Notes: generated from the sequence alone by a model not told the origin. Counted from the first letter of the stretch, positions 44,338-54,377 are shown. The stretch is 64,000 nucleotides of DNA from Raineya sp. (GCA_025454915.1 JALONN010000009.1:62001-126000); one strand, 5' to 3'. A program made the numbers and translations.

Positions 44338-44704
44338 TGGAGACGGAGAGATTCGAACTCTCGTCCAGAGAAGGTTTTTAAATGCCTTCTACACGCTTAG
44401 TTTTGTTCAATTGTCGGAAATAAAAAAGGTACAAAACAAACGGCTTCCTATTTCTTAGTTGCTAGGGTTTCGCAAGTAATCCGCAACAAATCACTCACTA
44501 ACTCTGTAAGTTTGACACCTCTATTGCTTGCAGGACAGAGTAAAGTGCAAGCGAGATGCAATGCTGTTAATTATCCTAATTAAGCAGCAAGGGCGTAGTT
44601 AGACTCGCCTATTATGTTTTGGAAGGAATTTTGACGAGAATACTCCCATTTCTCGGCGTGCTTATACATTCAAAGAACTCAGCCTGTCAAGACCGGTCGT
44701 CCCC
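44338..44704 (-). ncRNA. ssrA: tmRNA
   Basis: On the minus strand the RNA starts GGGGACGACCGGTCTTGACAG and ends with a T arm GAGAGTTCGAATCTCTCCG and acceptor strand CGTCTCC that pairs with GGGGACG. About 367 nt, typical for bacteria. A tag frame at 44580-44609 reads GESNYALAA then stop, a typical Bacteroidota proteolysis tag. It rescues stalled ribosomes with SmpB. CCA is not encoded. Confidence 0.93.
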
Positions 44705-44755
44705 AAGCGTAAAATAGTAACTGAACCCGTTCAAAAAAAGTTCAAAAAAGTGTAA

Positions 44756-45208
44756 TTATTTTTTCAAAAAAATATCCCCAAATAAATTTACCCCAAAAGT
44801 CATCACCAAAGCCCAAAAAACAGCACTTACAAACATGGTTAGTAAAATCTTATTTCTTTTTACCCCAAACGAAACAGCAATAATACATCCTACAACTGGG
44901 CTGAACAATATAGGAGTTAGCAAAGCTATACCCCAAATGCTAAATTTTTGCCATATTTTTACAATCATGCGTTTTCTGGGAGTAAAAACCTTGACAGGTT
45001 TCCCTTTTTTTAAACGCCTGTTTCGTAGGTAGCTGATAAGTTTCTGCCCTAAAATAGGAACAATGGTAGCTGTTGTCATCATCCCTGCTATTGTACAAAT
45101 TATAATTTCAATAGGTGAAAGTCCTAAGCCATAACCTGTTGGTGGAGCAAGTGCAAATTTCACACTTGCCATCAAATATACACTCAAGTAGCTAATTAAC
45201 TTTTGCAT
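44756..45208 (-). CDS. Small multi-pass membrane protein
   Basis: 150 residues with three to four membrane segments (LSPIEIIICTIAGMMTTATI, FSIWGIALLTPILFSPVVGC, LTMFVSAVFWALVMTFGVN). The arrangement, including TPILFSPVVGCIIA, resembles the COG2426 putative small multidrug export family, but the match is weak. It follows the SpoIIE-phosphatase gene by 3 bp and is probably co-transcribed. Confidence 0.5.
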   Translation of the reverse strand: MQKLISYLSVYLMASVKFALAPPTGYGLGLSPIEIIICTIAGMMTTATIVPILGQKLISYLRNRRLKKGKPVKVFTPRKRMIVKIWQKFSIWGIALLTPILFSPVVGCIIAVSFGVKRNKILLTMFVSAVFWALVMTFGVNLFGDIFLKK

Positions 45209-45211
45209 AAA

Positions 45212-47455
45212 TTATACTCTTACCCCCACTAAAATCATATCGTCAGTTTGTGGAAGTTCGCCTTTCCAAATTGTAAGTGTTTTACCTAATTGCACTTTTT
45301 GTTCAGGAAGTGGCAAGTGAATATTCTGCAAAAGAGTCTGTTCCAGACGATTAATTTTGAATTTCTTATTGGTTTCTTCTCCAAATTGGTCAATCACACC
45401 ATCAGAATGCATATAGCATAAAATTGAATCTGTATATTCGAGTGTTTCTTGTGTAAAGTTTTTATTTTCAGAAACCAAGCCACTAATGGCATATCTGCTA
45501 GCTTTTATTTGCTTCATCATTCCATCCTGATAATATAATAATCCCATTTTTGCTCCTGCAAATACAATTTCCTTCTTATGTTTATTTACACATAAGATAG
45601 CCAAATCCATTCCATCTGCACCATATCTATCTGATTTATATTTTTTTATCTTATCATCCATCATATTCAGTATCTTGACGGGTTCATAGACCTGATGAGC
45701 CAGTATAATTTCATTGAGTAAGGCTGTTGCCATCATGGTCATCATAGCCCCCGGAACACCATGTCCTGTACAATCACCACATACTAAAATTTTATAATCC
45801 TGATTTTGGGTTATCCAGTAAAAATCACCACTTAGCATTGATTTTGGGCGATAGTAAATTATCATATCATCAAATACCTGATTCAAGTCTTCCTGAGTAG
45901 GCAATATGGTTTGTTGAATGCTTTTTGCATACACGATGCTATCTTGTAAAGCCTGATTTCTTTCAGCTAGTTTTTCAAAATTTTCTTGAAGAGCTTTACT
46001 CTTTTCTTCTATTTCTTTGTTTTTTTCTTCTATAGCTTGCTTTTGTAAATTTAACTCTAAGCTTTGTTTTTTAATTTCAGTATTTTTGTCTTGAAGTTCA
46101 TGGTTTATTTTTTGTAATTTTTTATTATGGTTTTCTTTTAATTGGTTTTGTCTATATAAAAATACTGCCACTAAACCTATCATCAAAAATAAGAATCCTA
46201 TAAAACCCCATAAAATTTGATCTTCTTGTTTCTTAATTTCAGCTCCATATCGTAGCATATCAGCCTCATAACGCAACTTATTATTTTCTTTTTGATACTT
46301 TTCTATCTCATATTTGCTTGTCAGGCTGGAAATAGCTCTTAGGTTTTCAATTTCATCCAATTGATTTTTAAGAGCATTAGAAACTAATAAATCTGTGTAG
46401 GCTTCATAATACAAGTTTTTTTCAGCATATACCAATGAACGTTCTTTTAATGTAATGTATAATTCAAATTTAGATTCTCCTTCATCTGCAGTTTCTAAAG
46501 CTTTTTCATAAAACTGAAGAGCTTTATCTAAATTTTTTTGTTCCTTATATACCTTGGCTATGTTGTTATAAGTACTGGCTAATCCTTGTTTATCATCTAC
46601 ACTTAACGATATTTCCACTGATTTTTCATAAAACATTAAAGCTTTTTCATAGTTTTTTTGGCTTTGAGCTAAAATACCTAGATTGTTATAGGTTCTTGCT
46701 ATTCCTGCTTTATCATTTAATTCTTCACTAATTTTTAAAGATCGATTATAATAATCTACAATTTGAGAGTAGTCTATATTTACACTTGTTTCTTCAGAAG
46801 TTTCTATTTGTAATTTTAAAGAAGCAGCTAAATTATTTAGGATACCTGCTATTTCTCTTTTCTTTTTTAGTTTTTCGTAAATATTGAGAGCTTTAGTATA
46901 TTCGAGAGTAGCCTTTTTATAATCACTTAAAGCATCATATATGATACCACTCGTGGTATAACATCTTGCTTTTCCAAACTCATCGTTATATTTTTCTCTT
47001 ATAGTTAAAGAGTTGATATTCAGAATTGTAGCTTCTTTATACTCACCCCATTGATAATATACATTAGCAAGCCCACTCATGGCTTTCGCTTTTTCAGTTT
47101 CCTCTTTTTGAGTTTTAGCACTTATCAATATATCCAAGGTTTTACTATATGCTTTATAAGCTTCTTTGATGTCGCCTTCTTTAGCTCTTAGCAGATAGGC
47201 ATTACCCAAAGCATTATATGCACTTGCTTCTCCTACTTTATACTTGATAGTTTGAGATTTTTGCAATGACATGAATGCATATTTAAATGCATTCTCCTGA
47301 TTCTTAAAAAGCCATTCTTGGCTCAAAGCTGACAATATTTCGACTTCTTTTTCTCCTGAATTATTTTGAAGAGCCTTTTGCAAGCTATCTATTTTCTCTT
47401 GAGCTGATATAATAGTAGAGGATAGAAATAAATAGAGAATAAAAATATACTTCAT
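45212..47455 (-). CDS. TPR-sensor PP2C (SpoIIE) protein phosphatase
   Basis: 747 residues from the Met of MKYIFILYLFLSSTIIS, a signal peptide; earlier Met at 47581 would overlap the upstream stop. Residues 20-380 are about eight TPR repeats (e.g. ARTYNNLGILAQSQKNYEKA), then one membrane helix (ILWGFIGFLFLMIGLVAVFL), a coiled coil and a SpoIIE/PP2C domain from about 520 (SGDFYWITQN, VCGDCTGHGVPGAMMTMMAT). A periplasmic TPR sensor controls a cytoplasmic Ser/Thr phosphatase, probably acting on an anti-sigma-factor antagonist. Confidence 0.9.
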   Translation of the reverse strand: MKYIFILYLFLSSTIISAQEKIDSLQKALQNNSGEKEVEILSALSQEWLFKNQENAFKYAFMSLQKSQTIKYKVGEASAYNALGNAYLLRAKEGDIKEAYKAYSKTLDILISAKTQKEETEKAKAMSGLANVYYQWGEYKEATILNINSLTIREKYNDEFGKARCYTTSGIIYDALSDYKKATLEYTKALNIYEKLKKKREIAGILNNLAASLKLQIETSEETSVNIDYSQIVDYYNRSLKISEELNDKAGIARTYNNLGILAQSQKNYEKALMFYEKSVEISLSVDDKQGLASTYNNIAKVYKEQKNLDKALQFYEKALETADEGESKFELYITLKERSLVYAEKNLYYEAYTDLLVSNALKNQLDEIENLRAISSLTSKYEIEKYQKENNKLRYEADMLRYGAEIKKQEDQILWGFIGFLFLMIGLVAVFLYRQNQLKENHNKKLQKINHELQDKNTEIKKQSLELNLQKQAIEEKNKEIEEKSKALQENFEKLAERNQALQDSIVYAKSIQQTILPTQEDLNQVFDDMIIYYRPKSMLSGDFYWITQNQDYKILVCGDCTGHGVPGAMMTMMATALLNEIILAHQVYEPVKILNMMDDKIKKYKSDRYGADGMDLAILCVNKHKKEIVFAGAKMGLLYYQDGMMKQIKASRYAISGLVSENKNFTQETLEYTDSILCYMHSDGVIDQFGEETNKKFKINRLEQTLLQNIHLPLPEQKVQLGKTLTIWKGELPQTDDMILVGVRV

Positions 47456-47504
47456 AGATTTTAAGCTAAAAAGCCAAAAATAAAGAAAAATGCTTGAATA
47501 AAAA

Positions 47505-47532
47505 AGAAAAGTACCCAATTGGGTACTTTTCT
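47505..47532 (-). terminator. Terminator of the DUF4397 gene
   Basis: AGAAAAGTACCCA with TGGGTACTTTTCT: a perfect 28-nt palindrome (47505-47532) with a U-run on the minus strand, 24 bp past the DUF4397 stop. Confidence 0.88.
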
Positions 47533-47556
47533 GATATTGTCTTTGTATAAATATTA

Positions 47557-48762
47557 TTAATTCATTCTGATAATATCGCATTTGTATCCTTCTTGTGCAG
47601 AGCCATGTAATACGATCGTATATACACCACCTGCTAAAAAGTTAAAACCGATATTTTTTGCAACAATAGCTGCTGTATGTCTTCTATTCACATTGTAAAA
47701 ATTAAATAAGAATGTTCCAGCAGGAATATTAGTGTAGTTGCTAAAAGTGAGAGCTTGTGTATAGTTTGGTATAGCTGTACCATCAGATGTTCTCTCTACA
47801 CTTATTTGTCTTGCAGAAGAAGCTGAAATTGTATTTGTTAGAACATTATATCTTCTACGAGAAGCCAAAGAATCTCTAGTTGCTCTTAAAGAGTCTTGTT
47901 GAGCAGGTGTTTTTCCTTGATCTAATGAGTAACGAGTATTTGTAGGAGCATTAGGAAATACAATCATAGGTCTTCTGCTTACATTAAAAGGACTTGGGGA
48001 ACTTGCATCCGCTGTAAGTAATTGTACTTCACTCAAATCTGATGCTAAATTAAGAAAACGTATTGCTGCACCTGTTGGTGTAGGTATTGTTTCTGTGATT
48101 GTTGTTGCACCTTGAGCATCTGAACCTGTTGTTGTACCCAACTTACCTCTTAAAAATACTGATGTTAAACTACCTGCATTTAAGTTAGTATTTACTCTTA
48201 AAGCACCTAATAATGTACCTGTTGCATCTGAAAAAGCTATATCTCTTCTACCTGCAGGTATAAACATCCCTCTCTCCTGTTGGGCAGGAGTCAGTTCTAC
48301 ACCATTTAGAGTAGATGCAGGCACAGCAGCAGCAAAGTTTGTAAATGCCGTAGCACTTACAGCAAAACCAGAGTTTGCTACTGGTATATACTGACTTGAT
48401 TGTTCCAAAGCCCCTGTAATACCAATAGGTGTTGCTACAGCACTCGGATATTTTCTTACTAATGGTATCACTGTTGCTCCATCCAAACGAAACTGATTGC
48501 TAAAAACAACAGCAGGCGTTCCATCAAAATTGGTTAGAGGAGTCCCATCTAACACTATCTCAAAACGTGATTGAGGATTATTTTCATCAGGACTTAAATC
48601 TACCAATGCATTGAATACCATGATTCTTGCATTATTTGCATTTGTTTTTACCAAAGGAGCAACCAATGCTTTATTTGCTTGAGGTTCAGGGTATTCTGGC
48701 TTACAAGAAAACACTAATGTCGCTACAACTCCAGCGGATAATATATATTTTATATTTTTCAT
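47557..48762 (-). CDS. DUF4397-domain lipoprotein
   Basis: 401 residues with a lipoprotein signal (ATLVFS-Cys20). The mature part carries DUF4397-like beta strands (RIMVFNALVDLSPDENNP, AAIRFLNLASDLSEVQL, GTFLFNFYNVNRRHTAAI), where each repeat begins xxhRhxxA. Members are surface or periplasmic lipoproteins of unknown role in Bacteroidota. It follows the TonB receptor on the same strand by 67 bp and may be its partner lipoprotein. Confidence 0.8.
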   Translation of the reverse strand: MKNIKYILSAGVVATLVFSCKPEYPEPQANKALVAPLVKTNANNARIMVFNALVDLSPDENNPQSRFEIVLDGTPLTNFDGTPAVVFSNQFRLDGATVIPLVRKYPSAVATPIGITGALEQSSQYIPVANSGFAVSATAFTNFAAAVPASTLNGVELTPAQQERGMFIPAGRRDIAFSDATGTLLGALRVNTNLNAGSLTSVFLRGKLGTTTGSDAQGATTITETIPTPTGAAIRFLNLASDLSEVQLLTADASSPSPFNVSRRPMIVFPNAPTNTRYSLDQGKTPAQQDSLRATRDSLASRRRYNVLTNTISASSARQISVERTSDGTAIPNYTQALTFSNYTNIPAGTFLFNFYNVNRRHTAAIVAKNIGFNFLAGGVYTIVLHGSAQEGYKCDIIRMN

Positions 48763-48789
48763 ATACTTGCTTTTTTAAATTTAAAACTC

Positions 48790-48818
48790 AGGTATAGAAA
48801 CTTTTCATTTCTATACCT
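48790..48818 (-). terminator. Weak terminator or attenuator between TonB receptor and DUF4397 genes
   Basis: AGGTATAGAAA (48790-48800) pairs with TTTCTATACCT (48808-48818), an 11-bp stem with a 7-nt loop. The following U-run is short, so some read-through into DUF4397 is expected. Confidence 0.5.
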
Positions 48819-48829
48819 TTATTTTGGGC

Positions 48830-51800
48830 TTATTCAAAAATATAACGTACACCGAATTGCATTTGCCATTGAGAAGCAAAGTTGTTGGTTGCATTTTGGA
48901 ATGTTACATTTGTTCTACCTGTTTGACTATCTACAATAGGAGCAAAAGTATAAACAGGTCTTCCACTTGGAGATTCATAACCAATAAAATTCAACAATGT
49001 TGTTCTAATAGGAGTTTTTACTACACCCCAAGAAGATGAAATTGCATTGGTAAAGTTGAACAAGTCAAATGTGAATTGTAATGTATTTTTCTTGAACTTA
49101 AAGTCTTGAGTAATACGCAAGTCAGATTTGAATACCCAAGGAGCTTCAGCACCATTACGTTCTGCGTAGTTTCCTCTGTTATTTCTTAGATATTTATCCT
49201 GATTGATGTAAGCATCTAACTCATTCCATATTTGCTCAGGGCTTCTGGTGTCAGTAGCATTTGTAGGGGCTAAAATAATTTCATCTCTACTTCTTGGTAT
49301 ATAAATAAGTTCGTTATTGTTTACACCATCACCATTCATATCTCCACCACTTACATAAGAGAAGGTATTACCTGAACGACCTTCTATAAAGATAGAAATA
49401 CCTGTTGCAAAATATTTAGCATATTCTTTTTTCCAAGATGCACCTCCTACAATTCTGTGTAATTGTTGATTAGATGAATATGAAAGTTCAGGTCTATTAG
49501 GGTTATTCACTACTTGGTTTCCAGTAAAGAAACTAAATGCTGTACTAGCTTGAGCAGCATTAATATCCCAAGAAGGACCATAATTGTAAGCCAATGATGT
49601 AAACCAGCCTCCTTCAAATTGTTTTTGAATTTGAGCTGTTACAGAACCAGACCATCCTTTACTGTTATTATCCAAGATATAAGCAGCTGTAATATTAGGA
49701 TTGATACGATTGGCATTTCCTGCATTACCTGCATATCTAGGTCTTCCATCACCTGGAATTACACCAACAGGAGCAGCCAAGTTAGCATTTCTTACATAAA
49801 TTGCATTAATATCTTTAGTATAAGAAAGATCTAAAGATGCCGTTAAGCCTTCTCCAAGAACAAAGTCTGTACCTAGATTAGATCTCCAAACCTGAGGGAA
49901 GCGGAATTTATTTGTTGTCACGTTAATTTCATAAGAGGCAGGTATTTGTCCTACTGCATTTGCAGGTCTGTAAGCAAACGGATCAGGATTGAAAGGAAAT
50001 GCTGTGAGACCTGTCGAAATAAAACCAGGGTCAATTGTTCCAAATAAAGCACCAGTATTACTTGCCTGATTACTCATCCAAACAAAAGGAACACGTCCTG
50101 TAAATACACCTGTACCACCACGTACTTGGAAGGTTCTATCACCTTTTACATCCCAGTTAAAACCAACTCTTGGCGACCATAAAACCTGAGCATCAGGAAA
50201 CTTACCTACATTAAACTGTTCTTGATTTTCAAAGAATAAATCTTTAACAGCAGGGTTATCAATAGGATTTTTAGGGAAGAAAGGAACATCTGCTCTTAAA
50301 CCCAACGTAACTTTAATTCTGTCATTAGCTTTCCATTCATCTTGAACATACACCCCTACTTGAGCTGCTTCAAATTCAGCAAAAGGTACTTCTTCTTCTA
50401 CAGCAGAATATCTATATTGAAATAATGTTGGTCTGCCTGCACCTGTACTTGCTCCAATAGGTGTTGTGGTACCCACAGGGGCACTATTATAAAAGTCCTC
50501 CAATCTTGCAAAACGATAGCGGCTATAGAAGTTGGGCATAAATCCATTTTTGAATTTATAATACTCATTAGCAGTACCTATGGTAAATGTATGTTTACCT
50601 TTGTAAATATTAAAATTATCAGAAAGTTGGAAAACATCAGAGTTTAATAAGTTATTAGCTGTAAAAAGCTCATAGCCAAATGATGTAAGTGTTTGATTAC
50701 TACCATTTTCTATATCTACAAATGGAAATATTCCTCCTTTAGAACCACGAAAATCTCTGAATCCTGTCCAACCGATAATTAAATTATTAGAGTATTTATT
50801 TCCAACTGTACTGTTTACTTCTCCAACAATAGAGTTATAATTGTTATTAATATTATAGTTACCATTTTGGAAAGGTAATGATAATGCGCTATTTGCTCTA
50901 CCCCCTTGCGAACCTGAGCCACTCATTGGCACATCTCTATAAGATTTGAGGTAAGTATAACGCAATGTAGCTCTTGTATTTTTGGTTACGTTCCAATCTA
51001 AACGAGCAAGTATTTTTTGACTTTCAGTAAGTAAATCATAATTATCTATTGCTCCTGGGTTGTAATTGTATGTAGAAATCAAGAAGTTTCTTAAATCATC
51101 CATTTGCTGACCATTTACAGCAGCAACGTTTCCACCTTGTCCACGATCAGCTATAAATGTACCAATAGGATCTGTACGTTTTTCTAATTCTGCGTTTACA
51201 AAGAAAAATAATTTATTTTTGATGATTGGACCACCTAAACGCATACCTGCCTGATAATAGTTAAATTGAGATACAGGAACTGGAACATCAGCTACTTTAT
51301 CAGCAACTAAACTATTATTACGGAAAAAATAGTAAGCAGAACCTTTGATATCATTTGTTCCACTACGTGTTACAGCATTGATACCAGCACCTGTAAAACC
51401 TCCTTGACGCACATCGTATGGAGCTAAGTTTACTTGAATTTCTTCAAGAGCATCTAAGCTAATAGGCTGAGAGTTTGTCTGACCACCTGGTAATGAAGAA
51501 AGTCCAAATGAATTATTAAAAATAGAGCCATCAACAGAAAGGTTGTTGAATAAGTTATTTCTACCTCCAAAACTTGTTCCAGAACTTTGAGGTACAAGAC
51601 GAGTCATGTCTGTAAAATTACGAGAAATAGTGGGCATACTCATAAGCTGAGTACTGTTGATATTCGTTGCTGCACCTGTACGATCTGCATTGAATACAGC
51701 ATCTTTTTTAGACACAATTTGAATACCAGCTATTTCACTATTTTCTTCTCTCATTTCATAATTTACTGAAAGATTTTGACCAAGGCTTAGTGTAACCCCC

Positions 51801-52087
51801 TCTTCTTTGATTGTATTATAACCTACGGCTGATACCTCAATAGAGTAAGGTCCTCCGATACGCAAATTGGGTAAATTGAAACTACCATTTTCTAAAGTAG
51901 ATGTTCCATATTTAGACCCAGATGGCTGGTGAACTACTACAACTGTAGCACCTGGCACAGCTTGTTTTTTGTTGTCTATGATTCTTCCGCTCATGCTTGC
52001 AGTTGTAACACCTTGAGAAAAAGCAAAGTGAGACAATATTACAAAGCAGAAAATCCATATTCTTTTTAGATGTTTTGTTTGCTTCAT
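48830..52087 (-). CDS. TonB-dependent receptor, Oar-like
   Basis: 1085 residues with a signal peptide (ending FAFSQG). An N-terminal carboxypeptidase-regulatory beta domain (residues 28-115; SGRIIDNKKQAVPGATVVVV, GPYSIEVSAVGYNTIKEEGV) is followed by a plug domain (LPGGQTNSQPISLDALEEIQ, NAVTRSGTNDIKGSAYYFF) and a long beta-barrel ending MQFGVRYIFE. This is the layout of Oar/OmpA-type TonB receptors of Bacteroidota, which import large substrates across the outer membrane. Substrate unknown. Confidence 0.92.
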   Translation of the reverse strand: MKQTKHLKRIWIFCFVILSHFAFSQGVTTASMSGRIIDNKKQAVPGATVVVVHQPSGSKYGTSTLENGSFNLPNLRIGGPYSIEVSAVGYNTIKEEGVTLSLGQNLSVNYEMREENSEIAGIQIVSKKDAVFNADRTGAATNINSTQLMSMPTISRNFTDMTRLVPQSSGTSFGGRNNLFNNLSVDGSIFNNSFGLSSLPGGQTNSQPISLDALEEIQVNLAPYDVRQGGFTGAGINAVTRSGTNDIKGSAYYFFRNNSLVADKVADVPVPVSQFNYYQAGMRLGGPIIKNKLFFFVNAELEKRTDPIGTFIADRGQGGNVAAVNGQQMDDLRNFLISTYNYNPGAIDNYDLLTESQKILARLDWNVTKNTRATLRYTYLKSYRDVPMSGSGSQGGRANSALSLPFQNGNYNINNNYNSIVGEVNSTVGNKYSNNLIIGWTGFRDFRGSKGGIFPFVDIENGSNQTLTSFGYELFTANNLLNSDVFQLSDNFNIYKGKHTFTIGTANEYYKFKNGFMPNFYSRYRFARLEDFYNSAPVGTTTPIGASTGAGRPTLFQYRYSAVEEEVPFAEFEAAQVGVYVQDEWKANDRIKVTLGLRADVPFFPKNPIDNPAVKDLFFENQEQFNVGKFPDAQVLWSPRVGFNWDVKGDRTFQVRGGTGVFTGRVPFVWMSNQASNTGALFGTIDPGFISTGLTAFPFNPDPFAYRPANAVGQIPASYEINVTTNKFRFPQVWRSNLGTDFVLGEGLTASLDLSYTKDINAIYVRNANLAAPVGVIPGDGRPRYAGNAGNANRINPNITAAYILDNNSKGWSGSVTAQIQKQFEGGWFTSLAYNYGPSWDINAAQASTAFSFFTGNQVVNNPNRPELSYSSNQQLHRIVGGASWKKEYAKYFATGISIFIEGRSGNTFSYVSGGDMNGDGVNNNELIYIPRSRDEIILAPTNATDTRSPEQIWNELDAYINQDKYLRNNRGNYAERNGAEAPWVFKSDLRITQDFKFKKNTLQFTFDLFNFTNAISSSWGVVKTPIRTTLLNFIGYESPSGRPVYTFAPIVDSQTGRTNVTFQNATNNFASQWQMQFGVRYIFE

Positions 52088-52189
52088 ATTGTTATTTGGT
52101 TTGATGGTGCGAATTTATAGATTCTTTTTGGGATAGCTTGCGAATTTATGTTAAGATTTTGTTACGATTTTTAGAAAAAGAAAAATAAA

Positions 52190-52221
52190 TTTGGAATTCC
52201 CAACTGTATATTCTATATTTG
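52190..52221 (+). promoter_or_regulatory. Bacteroidota-type promoter of rpmH-rnpA
   Basis: TTTG (52190-52193), 20-nt spacer, TATATTTG (52214-52221), matching TTTG-N19/20-TAnnTTTG, 42 bp upstream of rpmH. Confidence 0.75.
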
Positions 52222-52262
52222 CAGGCTCAAAATCAGTTAGTAACAATTAAAATATTCATATT

Positions 52263-52421
52263 ATGAAAAGGACGTATCAGCCCTCTAATAGAAAACGCCG
52301 TAATAAGCATGGATTCCGTGAGAGAATGGCATCTGCAAATGGCAGACGTGTACTTGCTAGCCGTAGAGCTAAAGGTAGAAAAAGATTGACTGTTTCTGAT
52401 GAAAAAAGACATAAAGGATAA
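52263..52421 (+). CDS. rpmH: 50S ribosomal protein L34
   Basis: 52 residues, too short for a size-limited gene caller. Sequence begins [18 protein letters not shown] and contains [20 protein letters not shown], the hallmark of L34. It precedes rnpA as in most bacteria. It has its own promoter. The dnaA gene, often nearby in other phyla, is not in the window. Confidence 0.98.
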   Translation: MKRTYQPSNRKRRNKHGFRERMASANGRRVLASRRAKGRKRLTVSDEKRHKG

Positions 52422-52502
52422 TCTTTAACGTACAAACACTTGAGATGTAAATATAGTAACTTTTTTAAAAATTACTAATTTAATTTCATTTGTGTGCTGA
52501 AT

Positions 52503-52877
52503 ATGAAGCAATCCCTTCCTAAATCAGAAATTCTGAGAAGCAAAAAAAACATTCAAGAACTATTCCTTAAGAGTAGTTCTTCTTTGTATTTATACCCTTT
52601 CCAAATAAAGTATCAAAAAAGGAATCTTGAAAAAAGTGAATCCTTATTTCCACAAGTTCTTTTTGTAGTTTCCAAACGCTATTTTAAAAAAGCCGTTGAT
52701 AGAAATCTAGTTCGTAGAAGAATTAAAGAGGCTTACAGACTTAATAAGATTCCGTTACAAAACTATTTATCCCCCATAAGTTCTTTAGCTATTGTGTATA
52801 TAGCCAAAGAATCTCTAGACTTTGCAACTATTCAAAAAAAATTAATAAAAATTATTGGTATGTTTCCACAAGATTAA
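52503..52877 (+). CDS. rnpA: Ribonuclease P protein component
   Basis: 124 residues from ATG 52503; a GTG at 52494 would add three residues. The RNR-type motif AVDRNLVRRRIKEAYRL, preceded by FVVSKRYFKKA, identifies the protein subunit of RNase P, which matures tRNA 5' ends with the RNA subunit. 81 bp after rpmH, same strand. Confidence 0.95.
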   Translation: MKQSLPKSEILRSKKNIQELFLKSSSSLYLYPFQIKYQKRNLEKSESLFPQVLFVVSKRYFKKAVDRNLVRRRIKEAYRLNKIPLQNYLSPISSLAIVYIAKESLDFATIQKKLIKIIGMFPQD

Positions 52878-52925
52878 ACCTTTTTAGTTTTGTATTGTCT
52901 ATAGATTTGAAATCTCTCTAAATCT

Positions 52926-54254
52926 ATGGCACGAATCATACTTTTCGCTTTTCTCTTTATATTTTTTCAGTTCAGTTTTTGTTACTCTCAAAATCTGTAT
53001 TTCCCTCCTATTAGCTCTAATGTTTGGGAGACTGCCTCACCCAACAGTCTTGGCTGGTGTGAAAAAAATTTAGATTCTTTAAAAAATTATTTATCGTCCC
53101 AGAATACCAAAGCTTTTATTGTTTTAAAAGATGGTAAAATTGTTGTTGAGTGGTATTTTGGAACTTTCACAACTGATAACAATTGGTATTGGGCTTCTGC
53201 TGGTAAAACTATTACCTCTTTTCTGATTGGAAAGGCTCAAGAAGATGGATTATTATCTATCAATCATAAAACTTCTCAGTATTTGGGTGCTGGCTGGACA
53301 AGTTGCACAACAGCTCAGGAAAATGCTATAACCATCAAAAATCAACTTTCCATGAATTCTGGACTCAATGATGCAGGTGATAGTTTTTGTACCTTACCTA
53401 GTTGTTTAACTTACCTTACCCCTCCTAATACTCGTTGGGCTTATCATAATGCTCCATATACTTTACTTGATGGAGTTATTGAAGGAGCAACAGGACAAAC
53501 ATTACAAGCCTATACCACCAGTACTCTTCAAAGCAAAACAGGTATTACTGGTTTGTGGATAAAATCAGGTTATAACAATGTTTTTTACAGCAAACCCAGA
53601 ATGATGGCTCGTTTTGGAATATTGATGCAAAATAATGGAATTTGGAACGGGCAAACTGTAATGGGTGACTTAAATTATCTCAATCAAGCCAGAAACTCTT
53701 CACAAACCATTAATCCTTCGTATGGTTATTTGTGGTGGCTCAATGGAAAAAGCAGTTTTATGGTTCCCCAATCTCAGTTAGTATTTCAGGGACCTTTATT
53801 TCCTGATGCTCCTACTGACACCTATACAGCTTTGGGTAAAAATGGACAAATATTGAGTATTTCTCCCAGTACAGGACTTATTATAGTACGAATGGGTGAT
53901 AGTCCCTCAAGCAATAATGATGATGAGTTAGTTTCTATTAGTTTGGGTAATGATATTTGGAAAAAATTAAATCTAGCAAGAGTATCATGTACGCCCACAG
54001 CTCTTAACAATCCCAAAGAGATGCCTTTTAAGATTTATCCCAATCCTACAAAAAATATAATACACTTAGAATCACCCTTCAATGATTTTGAATGGGAAAT
54101 AAAAAATATAACAGGACAAACTTTACGAAAAGGAAAAAGTATTTCTGCTAAAGTATCTCTTGAAAACTTGAACTTAGCTCAAGGTGTTTATTTATTGTCT
54201 GTTCAACATTTGATCTATGGGATTTTCACTACAAAAATATTGGTAGAAAATTAG
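52926..54254 (+). CDS. Secreted serine hydrolase (beta-lactamase family) with T9SS domain
   Basis: 442 residues with a signal peptide (LFAFLFIFFQFSFCYSQ). Catalytic motifs are Ser91-Ala-Gly-Lys94 (WASAGKTITSF) and a Tyr-x-Asn-like YHNAPYTLLDG. The fold is that of class C beta-lactamase/D-aminopeptidase serine hydrolases. The last 75 residues (FKIYPNPTKNIIHLESP then LAQGVYLLSV) form a type A C-terminal sorting domain, so secretion is by the type IX system and the protein is probably surface-exposed. Confidence 0.92.
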   Translation: MARIILFAFLFIFFQFSFCYSQNLYFPPISSNVWETASPNSLGWCEKNLDSLKNYLSSQNTKAFIVLKDGKIVVEWYFGTFTTDNNWYWASAGKTITSFLIGKAQEDGLLSINHKTSQYLGAGWTSCTTAQENAITIKNQLSMNSGLNDAGDSFCTLPSCLTYLTPPNTRWAYHNAPYTLLDGVIEGATGQTLQAYTTSTLQSKTGITGLWIKSGYNNVFYSKPRMMARFGILMQNNGIWNGQTVMGDLNYLNQARNSSQTINPSYGYLWWLNGKSSFMVPQSQLVFQGPLFPDAPTDTYTALGKNGQILSISPSTGLIIVRMGDSPSSNNDDELVSISLGNDIWKKLNLARVSCTPTALNNPKEMPFKIYPNPTKNIIHLESPFNDFEWEIKNITGQTLRKGKSISAKVSLENLNLAQGVYLLSVQHLIYGIFTTKILVEN

Positions 54255-54296
54255 TTTTATACAAAGTTATGTGTATATTATTATTTTTAATAACAG

Positions 54297-54377
54297 AAAC
54301 CTTATAGGTTTTCAAAACAATTTATAATTTTATTTATTGATTAACAAATATTTACAAAAACAAACCTATAAGGTTTT
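54297..54377. repeat. Inverted repeat, 15-bp arms 50 bp apart
   Basis: AAACCTTATAGGTTT (54297-54311) is the reverse complement of AAACCTATAAGGTTT (54362-54376). Each arm is itself nearly palindromic. It lies in the 198-bp gap between the serine hydrolase and the next gene. It may be a terminator or a small MITE-like unit. Confidence 0.6.

Noticed and set aside
44258..44458. A 66-aa open frame across the tmRNA 3' half
   Set aside because: It overlaps the tmRNA acceptor and T arm on the opposite strand and has no protein-like features; it is a by-product of the RNA gene.
52263..52877. Chromosome origin (oriC) next to rpmH-rnpA
   Set aside because: No DnaA-box cluster was seen and dnaA is absent from the window.
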